A stretch of 64,000 nt of DNA, from positions 372,001-436,000 of the forward strand of contig NZ_STGB01000004.1 in assembly GCF_005222815.1 (NCBI RefSeq), given 5' to 3'. The number at the start of each line of letters is the position of its first letter. Positions within the stretch are counted from its first letter, which is position 1. A program made the translations under genes and the position numbers. The notes under the pieces are model-generated. The model was not told where the DNA came from and did not search any database. It saw only the letters and a list, made by a program, of their open reading frames with translations. Below are positions 24,428-34,266 of this stretch, piece by piece. This DNA comes from Roseomonas sp. AR75 (GTDB lineage Bacteria; Pseudomonadota; Alphaproteobacteria; Acetobacterales; Acetobacteraceae).

Positions 24428-24769
24428 ATGTCAATCGGCGTGGCGCGCGACGAACGATCCCGCACCGCCATGGCGCTCCGGCGCATCTTGGGGGACCGGC
24501 CGCCCGTCGCAATCCTGGACGACACGCCGCAGCGCCTGCGCGCCTGCGCGGCCGGGCTCGGCGTGGCGATCCTGCCCTGCCTGCCGGCAGACACCACGCC
24601 CGGACTGTGCCGCGTCGCCGAGCTGCCGGAGGAGATGGATGAGGATGCGTTCCTGGTGATCCATGAGGATCTGGCGGCCAGCCGGCCCGTGCGTGCCGTG
24701 GCCGAAGCGCTCGCCGCCCTGTTCCGGCGCGAACGCACGGCGCTGATGGGCGAGGTCAGTCCACGATGA
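24428..24769 (+). pseudogene. LysR-family regulator remnant, C-terminal part
   Basis: The translated frame matches only the end of a LysR effector-binding domain: DDTPQRLRACAAGLGVAILP, then LPADTTPGLCRVAELPEE, and a closing helix RPVRAVAEALAALFRRE. The DNA-binding helix-turn-helix and first effector subdomain are missing, and upstream sequence does not encode them. The gene was probably truncated by prophage insertion or a deletion at its border. It points tail-to-tail at the cupin gene and overlaps it by 14 bases. Confidence 0.7.
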
Positions 24770-25088
24770 ACAGACGCGCACCCTTCCTCGTCGACGACCG
24801 GTGCGCGGCGTCGCCGAAATCCGAAACCTGGTAGGACATGCCCGGCTTCAGCGTGAAGCGGCGGCCGTCGCGCAGCTCGGTCTCGAGTTCGCCGTCGACG
24901 ACGAAGAGCACATGGCCGCGGTCGCACCAATGGTCGGCCAGGTAGCCGGGCGAATACTCCACCATGCGCACGCGCAGCTCGCCGATGTTCAGCGTGCGCC
25001 ACAGGGCGTGGCCCGTCTCGCCCGGATGGCGCGTGGGCTCCACTTGCGACCAGTCGGTGACGGTGAAGGTAGACGCCGGGATCTTCAT
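24756..25088 (-). CDS. DHCW-motif cupin protein
   Basis: A 110-residue single-domain cupin. The family name motif is seen as YSPGYLADHWCDRGHVLFV (about residues 44-62), where His and Cys/His residues would bind a metal; the second cupin block is around GRRFTLKPGMSYQVSDFG. Small cupins of this type have no settled substrate. It is the last gene of a minus-strand operon after a rhodanese, with start and stop overlapping by one base (TGATG). A role linked to the neighbouring amino-acid or amide catabolism genes is possible but unproven. Confidence 0.8.
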   Translation of the reverse strand: MKIPASTFTVTDWSQVEPTRHPGETGHALWRTLNIGELRVRMVEYSPGYLADHWCDRGHVLFVVDGELETELRDGRRFTLKPGMSYQVSDFGDAAHRSSTRKGARLFIVD

Positions 25089-25504
25089 CAGCCCGCGGCC
25101 CTCTTCGGCGGCAGCGGTTCGGTGGCGCCACCCGCGGCGCGCCAGGCGCCGTAGCCGCCCTTGAGGTGGGAGACCGGCTTCAGCCCCATCTCCTGCGCCG
25201 CGCGCGCCGCCAGGGCGCTGCGCAGCCCGCCGGCGCAGAAGAAGACGAAATGCCTGTCCTGCTGGAATTGCGGCCTGGCATAGGGGCTGGCGGGGTCGAT
25301 CCAGAATTCCAGCATGCCACGCGGGCAGTGGAAGGCGCCGGGCACGCGGCCCTCGCGCTCCAGCTCGCGGATGTCGCGGATGTCCACGAACTGCACGTCG
25401 TCGCGGCCATACAGCTGCTGCGCGCGCGCGACGTCGATCTCCTCGACGATCGCATTCGCCTCGTCCACGAGCTGGCGATAACCTCTGGTGATCTGCTGCG
25501 GCAT
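25088..25504 (-). CDS. Rhodanese-like sulfurtransferase
   Basis: A 138-residue single rhodanese domain. VQFVDIRDIRELEREGRVPG (residues 37-56) is the entry motif, and the active-site loop is FFCAGGLRSALAA with Cys around residue 90. GGYGAWRAAGG near the end is the closing signature. Such proteins carry persulfide sulfur to cyanide, thiols or other acceptors. It is embedded between the amidohydrolase and cupin genes in the same direction, nine bases after the amidohydrolase gene's partner end, suggesting co-transcription. Confidence 0.87.
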   Translation of the reverse strand: MPQQITRGYRQLVDEANAIVEEIDVARAQQLYGRDDVQFVDIRDIRELEREGRVPGAFHCPRGMLEFWIDPASPYARPQFQQDRHFVFFCAGGLRSALAARAAQEMGLKPVSHLKGGYGAWRAAGGATEPLPPKRAAG

Positions 25505-25513
25505 CCCGCCCTC

Positions 25514-26695
25514 CTACTGCACCAGCACGCCGTCGCGCGCGACGATCCGGCCATGGCTGACCACCAGGCGGCGCGGCGGCTGCGCGACCACCGCCTCGGC
25601 CAGCGTCTCGGCTTCCAGCAGCACCAGGTCGGCGCGCTCGCCGACGGCGAGGCGGCAGGTCTCGAAGCCGCAGGCCTCGGCGGCCCAGTCGCTGACGGTC
25701 GCGAAGGCCAGCGCCACCTCGTCGTCGCGCCGCAGGTCGTTCTTCATGCCGAGGATCATCGCCCGCTGCAGCATGTCCGGCTTGCCGTAGGGACCCCAGG
25801 TGTCCCGGATCCCGTCATTGCCGGCAAATATCTTCGTCCCGTGTGCGCGCGCAGTCCTCACCAGCGGCACGGGGCGGGAGGGTGGCGCGGTGGTGGCCAG
25901 CGCGATGCCCGCCTCCGCCAGCGCTTCGTAGAGCGATGTCGCGCGCGCGACATCGCCGAGGCAGAAGGCGTGGCTGACCACCACCTTGCCCTGCATGCCG
26001 AGCGCCAGCGTGCGCTCGATGATCAGGTCGAGCGCGAAGGCGCCGAGTTCGCCCGGCTCATGCAGATGAATGTCGAGCGGCTTGCCGTGCCGCGTGCAAA
26101 GCCCGAAGACCGCATCCAGATGCCCCTTCGGATCGCGATCGATGCCGGAGGGATCGAGGCCGCCGACGATGTCCGCGCCGTTCCGCAGCGCCGCATCCAG
26201 CAACTCCAGCGTGCCGGGGCGGATCAGCAGGCCGGATTGCGGGAAGGCCACCACCTGGATGTCCATGGTGCCGCGCATGGCATCCCGCAGCGCGACGAGC
26301 GCATCGGAATGCGCAGTGCCCACGGCCACGTCCACATCGGCATGAGTGCGGATACGGGTGGTGCCGAGGGCCAGGAACAGCCGCGCGAGGTGCTCGCCCT
26401 GGCGGCGGGGATCGAGGCCGAGGCGCTTGCGTTCGTTCCGCTCGTTGTCGATGCGGTCGATCAGCCGCGACCCGACCTCGTTGCGGTACCAGCCCATGCC
26501 CCACAGCGTCTTGTCGAGATGCGTGTGGCCCTCGACGAAGGCGGGCAGCGCCAGCAGTCCGCGCGCCGCTTCAACGGATGCGCCCGCCGGCGCGTCGAGG
26601 CCGGGGCCGATCGCGGCGATGCGGCCCTCGCGGATGAGGATGTCCGCCGCGCCGCCCTCGGGCGTTTGGCAGTCGCGGATCAGCAGCGTCGTCAT
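25514..26695 (-). CDS. Amidohydrolase, cytosine deaminase-like
   Basis: A 393-residue metal-dependent hydrolase of the amidohydrolase superfamily. The metal motif HTHLDKT lies at about residues 57-63, THADVD around 113, a third His in DIHLHEPGE, then VVSHAFCLGD and GNDGIRDTWGPYG with the Asp that activates water. The pattern resembles cytosine/N-acyl deaminases (CodA-like). The ATG at 26695 overlaps the stop of the upstream dehydratase (ATGA); longer upstream reading frame would overlap that gene. Substrate cannot be deduced; the partner dehydratase suggests amine or amino-acid breakdown. Confidence 0.82.
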   Translation of the reverse strand: MTTLLIRDCQTPEGGAADILIREGRIAAIGPGLDAPAGASVEAARGLLALPAFVEGHTHLDKTLWGMGWYRNEVGSRLIDRIDNERNERKRLGLDPRRQGEHLARLFLALGTTRIRTHADVDVAVGTAHSDALVALRDAMRGTMDIQVVAFPQSGLLIRPGTLELLDAALRNGADIVGGLDPSGIDRDPKGHLDAVFGLCTRHGKPLDIHLHEPGELGAFALDLIIERTLALGMQGKVVVSHAFCLGDVARATSLYEALAEAGIALATTAPPSRPVPLVRTARAHGTKIFAGNDGIRDTWGPYGKPDMLQRAMILGMKNDLRRDDEVALAFATVSDWAAEACGFETCRLAVGERADLVLLEAETLAEAVVAQPPRRLVVSHGRIVARDGVLVQ

Positions 26696-27645
26696 GCCAG
26701 CACCCAGCTCCGGAACAGGTCGAGGTCGATGTTGCCGCCGCAGAGGATGGTGGCCGCGCGCTTGCCGCGCATCCGCTCCTTCTCCTGCAGCAGGGCGGCG
26801 AGCGGCGCGGCGCCGGCGCCCTCGGCCAGGTTGTGCGTGTCCTGCCAATAGGCGCGGATCGCCGCGGCGACCTCGTCATCGGTGACGGTGACGATGCGCG
26901 CCGCGCCCTTGCGGATCATCGCGAGCGCCCCGGGATCGGGCACGCGTGTCGCCATGCCGTCCGCGCGGGTGTTGGCGGTGGGCGTCTCCACCACATGGCC
27001 GGCGGCGTAGGACAGCGCGTAGGACGGCGCTTCGGTGCTCTGCACGCCGATGATCTCGGTGGCCAGGCCCAGCAGGTCGCGCGCCATGATGCAGCCGCAG
27101 ATGCCCGAGCCGAGGCCGATCGGCACATACAGCGCATCGAGCGGGGGCGCGGCGCGGAACAGTTCCAGCGCATAGGTCGCGACGCCCAGCACCAGCGCCG
27201 GCGCGAAGGAGGGCGCGAAGAGCAGCCCCTTCTCTTCCGCGAGGCGTGCCGCCTCCACCCGCGCCGCGTCGAAATCCGCGCCATGCTCGATCAGCGTCGC
27301 GCCGAAGGCGCGCATCGCCGCGTTCTTTTCTGCGCTGTTGCCGCGCGGTACCACGATGGTGACGGGCACGCCCGCGCGCGCGCCGGCGAAGGCGAGGCTC
27401 TGCCCGTGGTTGCCGCGCGTGGCGGAGATCACGCCCGGCACCGCCGGGCGCTCGCGTTTCAGCCGGTCGAAATAGGTGATGCCGCCGCGCACCTTGAAGG
27501 CGCCGGTGGGCGTGTGGTTCTCGTGCTTGACCCAGACCTCGGCGCCCGTGCGCTGCGCCAGCAGCGGCCAGGCGTATTGCGGCGTCGGCGGGAAGACGCC
27601 GTGCACCAGGCTTGCGGCTTGCTCCAGGGCGGGCAGGTCGAACAC
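26692..27645 (-). CDS. PLP-dependent threonine dehydratase-like enzyme
   Basis: A 317-residue fold-type II PLP enzyme. The PLP Lys is in TPTGAFKVRGG (about residue 53), the substrate loop is SATRGNHGQS, and the phosphate loop is GLGSGICGC. There is no C-terminal ACT regulatory domain, so it is a catabolic-type threonine/serine dehydratase or a close relative such as a hydroxyaspartate ammonia-lyase. The start is GTG 27645, with GGAGG seven bases upstream. It is the first gene of the operon that continues with amidohydrolase, rhodanese and cupin. Confidence 0.85.
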   Translation of the reverse strand: MFDLPALEQAASLVHGVFPPTPQYAWPLLAQRTGAEVWVKHENHTPTGAFKVRGGITYFDRLKRERPAVPGVISATRGNHGQSLAFAGARAGVPVTIVVPRGNSAEKNAAMRAFGATLIEHGADFDAARVEAARLAEEKGLLFAPSFAPALVLGVATYALELFRAAPPLDALYVPIGLGSGICGCIMARDLLGLATEIIGVQSTEAPSYALSYAAGHVVETPTANTRADGMATRVPDPGALAMIRKGAARIVTVTDDEVAAAIRAYWQDTHNLAEGAGAAPLAALLQEKERMRGKRAATILCGGNIDLDLFRSWVLA

Positions 27646-27722
27646 GCGAGAACCTCCGGACGAAACAACCGCGCGCCGCCTGCGTTCAGGGCGCGAGAGC
27701 AACCATAGCGGAGGCGGCTGCC

Positions 27723-28310
27723 ATGGCCATCACGGTAGACAGCAGCCAGTGGACCGGACAGCGCGACGAGACGCCGCTGGCCGTTCCGGTGGTCTGGGGC
27801 GAATTTTCCGACGAGGCGGCGCGCGATGCCGCGGCGGTGCAGCTGCGCGAGGCGGGCGCCCGGGATTCGGCCGGCAAGCCTGCGGCGCAGGAAGGTGGCG
27901 TCGCCCCGCCGAAGCGCGCGGTGAACGAAGACCAGGTGGACCCGCCCGACGAGCACCCGAAAGCGGCCGATCAGCGCAACCAGCGGCAGCTCCATGTCGG
28001 GACGGCGATGGCCGCCACCTCCATGGCTGCGGCGGGGCTGGTGATCGCGACCGGCGGCGCCGCGCTGCCGGCCTTTGCTGCCGCCGTCGCGGCGGGGGCT
28101 GCCACCGCCGCGGTCGGCGAGCCGCTCGCCGATGCCACCGCGCCGCAATCGTCGCAGCGGGAAACCGAGGCCCATGATCCGCCCGCCAGGCTGCACGGCC
28201 CGGTGCTCGGCCTGCAGGCGCCGGACCCGGAGACGCGCGCCCGCGCCGAGCGCCTGCTACGGGAGGCGGGTGCGCGGCGCATCCATGTGCAGGAGACCCG
28301 CGCCGGCTGA
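27723..28310 (+). CDS. Hypothetical protein with Ala/Gly-rich central segment
   Basis: A 195-residue protein, start ATG 27723. The first 90 residues are charged (WGEFSDEAARDAAAVQLREA, NEDQVDPPDEHPKAADQRNQ). Residues about 92-140 are Ala/Gly-rich and hydrophobic, compatible with a membrane-inserting glycine-zipper segment. The last part (DPETRARAERLLREAGARRI) resembles the first helix, both reading like a general-stress style repeat (LREAGAR occurs twice). No known family was recognised. It lies divergent to the dehydratase operon. Confidence 0.6.
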   Translation: MAITVDSSQWTGQRDETPLAVPVVWGEFSDEAARDAAAVQLREAGARDSAGKPAAQEGGVAPPKRAVNEDQVDPPDEHPKAADQRNQRQLHVGTAMAATSMAAAGLVIATGGAALPAFAAAVAAGAATAAVGEPLADATAPQSSQRETEAHDPPARLHGPVLGLQAPDPETRARAERLLREAGARRIHVQETRAG

Positions 28311-28337
28311 TGGCGCGCGGCTGTGGCCGAGACAGGA

Positions 28338-28361
28338 CAGGCGGCCCATGCGGGCCGCCTG
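28338..28361. terminator. Hairpin between hypothetical gene and cold-shock gene
   Basis: Positions 28338-28347 pair perfectly with 28352-28361 around an ATGC loop (10-bp GC-rich stem). It lies between the ends of two convergent genes, so it may stop transcription from both sides. No clear T-run follows on either strand. Confidence 0.55.
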
Positions 28362-28390
28362 ATGCCGGCACGGCGAGGTGGATGGGTCGA

Positions 28391-28594
28391 TCAGACCGCG
28401 CGGAGATTCGTCGCGGCGGCCTTGCCGCGCTCCATCACGATCTCATAGGAAAGCTTCTGGCCTTCGTTCAGGCCCTGCATGCCCGCCTTCTGCACGGCCG
28501 TGATGTGCACGAACACGTCCTTGCCGCCATCCTGCGGCACGATGAAGCCGAAGCCCTTCGTTGCATTGAACCACTTCACGGTGCCGATCGCCAT
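28391..28594 (-). CDS. Cold-shock domain protein, CspA family
   Basis: A 67-residue RNA chaperone, full length for the family. The RNP1 motif KGFGFIVP (residues 13-20) and RNP2 motif VFVHI (27-31) are intact, and the TVKWFNATKG entry is typical. It melts RNA secondary structure and acts as an antiterminator in cold or growth transitions. The 330-base upstream gap, with a candidate promoter about 130 bases before the ATG, fits a structured leader of the cspA type. Longer upstream reading of the frame is not supported. Confidence 0.95.
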   Translation of the reverse strand: MAIGTVKWFNATKGFGFIVPQDGGKDVFVHITAVQKAGMQGLNEGQKLSYEIVMERGKAAATNLRAV

Positions 28595-28877
28595 GCGATC
28601 CGGGCTCCTCAACCTTGTTGCCCGCGCGCCGATCGCGCGGACTGGGGCCACGCGGCGGCATGAAGTCCTGACTGACCGGGCAGGCGAAGCCCGATAGGCA
28701 CGGCGAGCCGAGACGCGTTGACGGCGGCAGGATGCGCGGGCGCCGGAAGCCAAGTCAAAGCATCCGCGCCGCGGTCACGCGTTTGTCAGCCGGCAGTTGT
28801 CGCGCAGCAGAACACCAGTACGAAAAATCGCAAAGCATCCACGCGATGATGCGTATTGCGTGCGCCGTAAACGAAAT
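28595..28877 (-). other. Long leader and upstream region of the cold-shock gene
   Basis: About 280 bases with no gene between the cold-shock start and the groEL terminator. It probably holds the promoter and a structured 5' leader of the cold-shock mRNA. An inverted repeat near 28,676-28,696 (CGGGCAGGCGAAGCCCG) could form a hairpin in the leader. Confidence 0.45.
28729..28758 (-). promoter_or_regulatory. Candidate promoter for the cold-shock gene
   Basis: Minus-strand TTGACT (28753-28758), 18-base spacer and CATCCT (28729-28734). The -35 is good, the -10 weak. It would give a leader of about 130 bases, in line with the long leaders of cspA-type genes. Confidence 0.3.
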
Positions 28878-28899
28878 GGGCGGGCCTTTCGGCCCGCCC
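28878..28899 (-). terminator. groEL terminator hairpin
   Basis: A perfect 9-bp stem (28878-28886 with 28891-28899) and four-base loop lies 27 bases after the groEL stop; reading the minus strand it is followed by ATTTCGTTTACG, a weak U-rich tail. Confidence 0.75.
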
Positions 28900-28925
28900 A
28901 CCGTCTTCCGATCCGAAGTGGAGGA

Positions 28926-30575
<1,650 letters not shown>

Positions 30576-30643
30576 CTAGATCTGTGTGTCGGAGACGACC
30601 AGCCGGAGATGCGTTGCCCCGCGCGACGCGCGGGACGACGGAC

Positions 30644-30955
30644 TCAGGCGGCCTTCGCGACGGAAGGGTTGTCGAGAATGCCCATGATGTCGGACTCCTT
30701 CATGATCAGGAGCTCCTCGCCATCGAGCTTGACCTCGGTGCCCGACCACTTGCCGAACAGGATGCGGTCGCCGGCCTTCACGTCGAGCGGGCGGACCTCG
30801 CCCTTCTCGTTGATGGTGCCAGCGCCGACGGCGATCACTTCGCCTTCCTGCGGCTTTTCCTTGGCGGTGTCGGGGATGATGATGCCTCCCGCGGTCTTCT
30901 CCTCGGCCGTCACGCGGCGAACGAGAACGCGGTCGTGCAGGGGACGGAACTTCAT
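30644..30955 (-). CDS. groES: Co-chaperonin GroES
   Basis: A 103-residue GroES of normal length. [14 protein letters not shown] begins the protein, the mobile loop that binds GroEL is [17 protein letters not shown] (about residues 18-34), and [13 protein letters not shown] closes the beta barrel. Start ATG 30955; the frame is open further upstream but this is the standard start. It is the first gene of the operon, about 150 bases after the promoter flanked by CIRCE elements. Confidence 0.97.
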   Translation of the reverse strand: MKFRPLHDRVLVRRVTAEEKTAGGIIIPDTAKEKPQEGEVIAVGAGTINEKGEVRPLDVKAGDRILFGKWSGTEVKLDGEELLIMKESDIMGILDNPSVAKAA

Positions 30956-31076
30956 GCGAATCCTCTCCTGACTGCTTCCATAAGAGTGGCAAGCTCTTCC
31001 GGAGATACGCGGGCTTCCCGGACGGCCATCGGCCGCCACGCGGAACCCGCAGCCAACGCACCCGTTCCGGCGTGCG

Positions 31077-31103
31077 CTAGCACTCCCCCCAGAGGAGTGC
31101 CAG
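31077..31103 (-). promoter_or_regulatory. CIRCE operator 1 (HrcA binding site)
   Basis: CTAGCACTC (31077-31085), nine-base spacer and GAGTGCCAG (31095-31103) match the CIRCE consensus TTAGCACTC-N9-GAGTGCTAA with perfect dyad symmetry. It lies just downstream of the predicted groES -10 box, the usual position for HrcA repression. Confidence 0.93.
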
Positions 31104-31104
31104 C

Positions 31105-31133
31105 GATCTAGGGCAGCGCCCCGCTATCGTCAA
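31105..31133 (-). promoter_or_regulatory. groESL promoter
   Basis: On the minus strand TTGACG (31128-31133), a 17-base spacer and TAGATC (31105-31110) form a good sigma-70-type promoter. It sits exactly between the two CIRCE elements. Confidence 0.75.
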
Positions 31134-31140
31134 GACGTCG

Positions 31141-31167
31141 GCAGCACTCTCAGAGTGCGAGTGCTAA
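31141..31167. promoter_or_regulatory. CIRCE operator 2
   Basis: GCAGCACTC (31141-31149), nine-base spacer and GAGTGCTAA (31159-31167): the right half is a perfect consensus and the left half differs at two bases. It lies upstream of the groES -35 box, 64 bases from CIRCE 1, and on the side of the divergent usg gene. Confidence 0.88.
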
Positions 31168-31312
31168 TGCATTGAACCCAAACGTTTTTCTTGCGTTGAC
31201 CCCATCCGGTCATGGCATGCTTCCGATCCCGGCCGGGCGAGCGACCCTCAACCGGACGGGAACGGGACGGGAACAATCACACAGCCCTGAGGATGACCGG
31301 ACAGGAGCCCGC

Positions 31313-31597
31313 ATGGATCTCAGCAGCCTCGAACGCCTCGCCCGCTTCCCCACGCTGCCCGACTGGCGGCTGACCACCGCGGAGCTGCTCTACCACATGC
31401 CCGACCATCCGGGCGTCCTGCAGAGCTTCATCTGGCAGAAGCACGACATGGCGCCGCGATTCCCGGAACTCGGCCGCTTCCTCGACTTCTGGCGGCGCGA
31501 GATCGAGGCCCCGCTGCACTCCGTCCGCGTCGCCTCCACCGCGCTGATCAAGCCGGCCGAGCTGCGCTATGCGGGCGGGGAGTTCCGCCTCCACTGA
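31313..31597 (+). CDS. Usg family protein
   Basis: A 94-residue protein of the Usg family (PF06233 type). The signature LTTAELLYHMPDHPGVLQ and FIWQKHDMAPRFPELGRF, then HSVRVASTALIKPAEL, is highly conserved in alphaproteobacteria. Its molecular role is not established; the name comes from an upstream gene of trp genes in some species. Here it is divergent from groESL. The ATG at 31313 follows CAGGAG; the open frame extends upstream without support. Confidence 0.88.
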   Translation: MDLSSLERLARFPTLPDWRLTTAELLYHMPDHPGVLQSFIWQKHDMAPRFPELGRFLDFWRREIEAPLHSVRVASTALIKPAELRYAGGEFRLH

Positions 31598-31668
31598 ATC
31601 CGGCGCAAGCTGCGGAGGATTGAACGCCGCCGCGGGCGCCAAGCCCGCGGCCAGGGGGAAACCGCCGC

Positions 31669-32925
31669 ATGCACGACAGCCCGGCCGCCGCGCCGGCGCG
31701 GCCGCTCGCCGGCCTGCGCGTCCTCGATTGCAGCCACATCCTCGCCGGGCCGTACGCTACCTTCATGCTCGGCCTGATGGGCGCCGACATCGTCAAGATC
31801 GAGCGTCCGCCCGTCGGCGACGGCCTCCGCGACACCGCGACCCGGCCCGAACTCGGTGGAATCACCGCCAACATCCAGTCGGTGAATGCCGGCAAGCGGT
31901 CCATCGCGCTCGACCTCGGCACCTCAGGCGGCCGCGCGGTGCTGGAGCGGCTGATCCCCACGGCCGATGTGTTCCTCGAGAATTTCCGGCCGGGGAAGAT
32001 GGCCAGCCTCGGCTTCGGGCCGGACCGCGTCCACGCGCTCAACCCCCGCATCGTCTATGCCTCGATCTCCGCCTGGGGGCAGACCGGGCCGCTCGCCGCC
32101 CGGGGCGGCTACGACCATGTGATGCAGGCCGCCACCGGCATGATGTGGGCACAGGGCGACGACCCCGAGGCTCCGCCGGTGAAGGTCGGCTTTCCCGCCA
32201 TCGACATGGCGACCGGCCTGGTCGGCGCCATCGGCCTGCTCGGCGCCATCCTGCGCCGCCGCGGCGGGGAGGAGGGGCCGATCGCCGTGGACATCTCCAT
32301 GGCCGACGCCTCGCTCTGCCTGATGGCGGGCATCGCGCATGGCTGGCTGATCGAGGGCCGCGCCCCGCCCCGCGTCGGGAATGTGGGCTTCACGGCCAGC
32401 CCCGGCGCCGGCGTGTTCCGCTGCGCGGAGGGCTGGCTGTCCGTCGCCGCCAGCACGCGCGCGCAGTTCGATGCGCTCTGCGCCGCGCTGGGCCATCCCG
32501 AATGGTCCACCGCGCCGGACTGGCTCACCCGCCGCCCCGAATCGCCCGGCGCCATCCTGCGCGGCCTCGGCACGCCCCGGCTGAAGGCAGCGCTGGACGA
32601 GGCCTTTCTCGCCCGCGGCGCCGAGGCGTGGGAGACCCTTCTCAATGCCGCCGACGTGCCCGCCTCGGCGGTGCGCAGCATCGCGGAGTTCCTGGAAGGC
32701 CCCTATCGCCAGACCGGCGGCAGCAGCTTCCGGGTGCCGGACCCGAACAGCCCGGACGGCGCGCTGCACGAAGTGCTGGGCGCCGGCTTCCGCTGGACCG
32801 GCGGGGCGCCCGCCGCCACCGCGCCGGCCCCGCGCCTCGGCGAGCACACGGATGCCGTGCTCGCCGAGGCCGGCTTCGATGCCGCTGCCATCGCCGATCT
32901 TCGCCGCCAGGGAGCCATAAGATGA
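31669..32925 (+). CDS. CaiB/BaiF family CoA-transferase
   Basis: A 418-residue family III CoA-transferase that moves CoA between carboxylic acids. Conserved parts: LAGLRVLDCSHILAGPYAT at the start, GADIVKIERP, a catalytic Asp in IDMATGLVGAIGLLGA (about residue 180), and LDLGTSGGRAVLERLI. The ATG has AGGGGGAAA upstream. Its stop overlaps the start of a Bug-type receptor (ATGA), so the pair likely handles uptake and activation of the same organic acid. Substrate unknown. Confidence 0.92.
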   Translation: MHDSPAAAPARPLAGLRVLDCSHILAGPYATFMLGLMGADIVKIERPPVGDGLRDTATRPELGGITANIQSVNAGKRSIALDLGTSGGRAVLERLIPTADVFLENFRPGKMASLGFGPDRVHALNPRIVYASISAWGQTGPLAARGGYDHVMQAATGMMWAQGDDPEAPPVKVGFPAIDMATGLVGAIGLLGAILRRRGGEEGPIAVDISMADASLCLMAGIAHGWLIEGRAPPRVGNVGFTASPGAGVFRCAEGWLSVAASTRAQFDALCAALGHPEWSTAPDWLTRRPESPGAILRGLGTPRLKAALDEAFLARGAEAWETLLNAADVPASAVRSIAEFLEGPYRQTGGSSFRVPDPNSPDGALHEVLGAGFRWTGGAPAATAPAPRLGEHTDAVLAEAGFDAAAIADLRRQGAIR

Positions 32926-33887
32926 TCCGCCGCCGTCCGCTGATCGCCGCCGCCTCGGCCCTCGCCCTGCCGGCTCACGCCCAGACCGGCGGCTGGCCGG
33001 CCCGCCCGCTGCGCATGATCGTCCCCTATGGCGCCGGCAACGTCACCGACGTGGTCGCCCGCCTGCTCGCCGACGACCTGACGGCCCGGCTCGGCCAGAA
33101 CGTGGTGGTGGAGAACATGCCGGGCGCCGGCGGCACGATCGGGACGGCCGCCATCGTGCGTGCCGCACCCGACGGCTACACCTTCGGCCTGGTCGCGATG
33201 GCGGCCGTCGCCGTGATCCCGCAGATGATGCGCAACCCGCCCTACGACCCGCTGCGCGACCTGGAGCCGGTCGGGCCGGTTGTGGTCACCGGCGGCAGTT
33301 TCCTTGCCGTGCATCCCTCGGTGCAGGCGCGCACGGCGCCGGAACTGGCGGAGACGGTGCGGGCGGGCCGGCCCTCGCCCTTCTTCTACTACTCCGCCGG
33401 CAGCGGCACCTTCCCGCACCTGAACATGGAGGCGTTGCGCCTGCGGCTGGATTTCCCGGCCGAGCACGTCCCCTACCGGTCCAGCGCCGCGGGACTGGCC
33501 GACCTGTTGGCGGGCCGGGTGCATGCCACGCTCGACACGGCGGTGGTGACGCTGCCCCATGTGCAGAGCGGGGCGCTAAAGGCGCTGGCCTTCACCTCGC
33601 CGCAGCGCAGCCCGAGCATGCCGGACGTGCCGACCATCGGCGAACAGGTGCCCGGGCTCGACCTGTCCTCGCCCTGGCTCGCCGCGCTTGGCCCGCGCGG
33701 CATCCCGCCGGCGGTGCTGGCGCGGCTGCAGGCCGCGGTGGCTGCGAGCGCGACGGCCCTGGTGCCGCGACTGCCGCCGAATGTGGACCCTGATGCCGGC
33801 TCGCCGGCTGAGTTCGGCGCGCGGATGCGCGCGGACCATGCACGCTTCACCCCGCTGATCCAGGCGATCGGCCTGAAGCTGGACTGA
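32922..33887 (+). CDS. Bug/TctC-family periplasmic solute receptor
   Basis: A 321-residue exported solute-binding protein. The first 22 residues form a signal peptide (MIRRRPLIAAASALALPAHA). The Bug signature WPARPLRMIVPYGAGNVTDV and GQNVVVENMPGAGGTIG follows. Such receptors bind carboxylates for tripartite tricarboxylate transporters, but no TctA/TctB membrane genes are nearby, the common orphan arrangement in Acetobacteraceae. Start ATG 32922 overlaps the CoA-transferase stop. Confidence 0.9.
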   Translation: MIRRRPLIAAASALALPAHAQTGGWPARPLRMIVPYGAGNVTDVVARLLADDLTARLGQNVVVENMPGAGGTIGTAAIVRAAPDGYTFGLVAMAAVAVIPQMMRNPPYDPLRDLEPVGPVVVTGGSFLAVHPSVQARTAPELAETVRAGRPSPFFYYSAGSGTFPHLNMEALRLRLDFPAEHVPYRSSAAGLADLLAGRVHATLDTAVVTLPHVQSGALKALAFTSPQRSPSMPDVPTIGEQVPGLDLSSPWLAALGPRGIPPAVLARLQAAVAASATALVPRLPPNVDPDAGSPAEFGARMRADHARFTPLIQAIGLKLD

Positions 33888-33903
33888 GCCGGCGGCGGGT
33901 GTC

Positions 33904-34266
33904 TCAGAGCCCGGCGTCGGCCGGGACGATCACCCGCCCCTCGGCGTCCAGCCGCACCGGCACCGCCTCCAGGCTCTCGCCGTAGCAGGGGCCGGAGAAG
34001 CACGCGCCGTCCTCGATGCGGAACCGCGCGCCATGCGCGGAGCAGACGATGTGCTGCTTCTTCGCGTCCAGGAAGCGGTCCGGCGCGGGGTCCAGCGGCA
34101 GGCCGATATGCGGGCAGGAATTGACGTAGACGAAGACCTGCGCGCCCCGGCGGATCGCGAACAGGCCGGTGAACCCACCCGGCGCGGCCGGAAAGCCGCG
34201 GCTCTCGCCCTCCGGGATCTCGTCCAGCCGGCAGAGCACCCGTTCGCCGGCGGCGACCGCGCTCAT
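33904..34266 (-). CDS. Rieske [2Fe-2S] ferredoxin-like protein
   Basis: A 120-residue Rieske protein with cluster ligands in CPHIGLPLD (about residues 51-59) and CSAHGARF (about 75-82), an intact C-x-H...C-x2-H pair. Such small proteins donate electrons to oxygenases or serve as regulatory Rieske units. There is no transmembrane segment. Its ATG at 34266 overlaps the stop of the EVE-domain gene (ATGA), so they are co-transcribed. The partner enzyme is not apparent here. Confidence 0.9.
   Translation of the reverse strand: MSAVAAGERVLCRLDEIPEGESRGFPAAPGGFTGLFAIRRGAQVFVYVNSCPHIGLPLDPAPDRFLDAKKQHIVCSAHGARFRIEDGACFSGPCYGESLEAVPVRLDAEGRVIVPADAGL

Noticed and set aside
31195..31230. TTGACC as -35 of a usg promoter
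   Set aside because: No acceptable -10 hexamer at 16-19 bases downstream.
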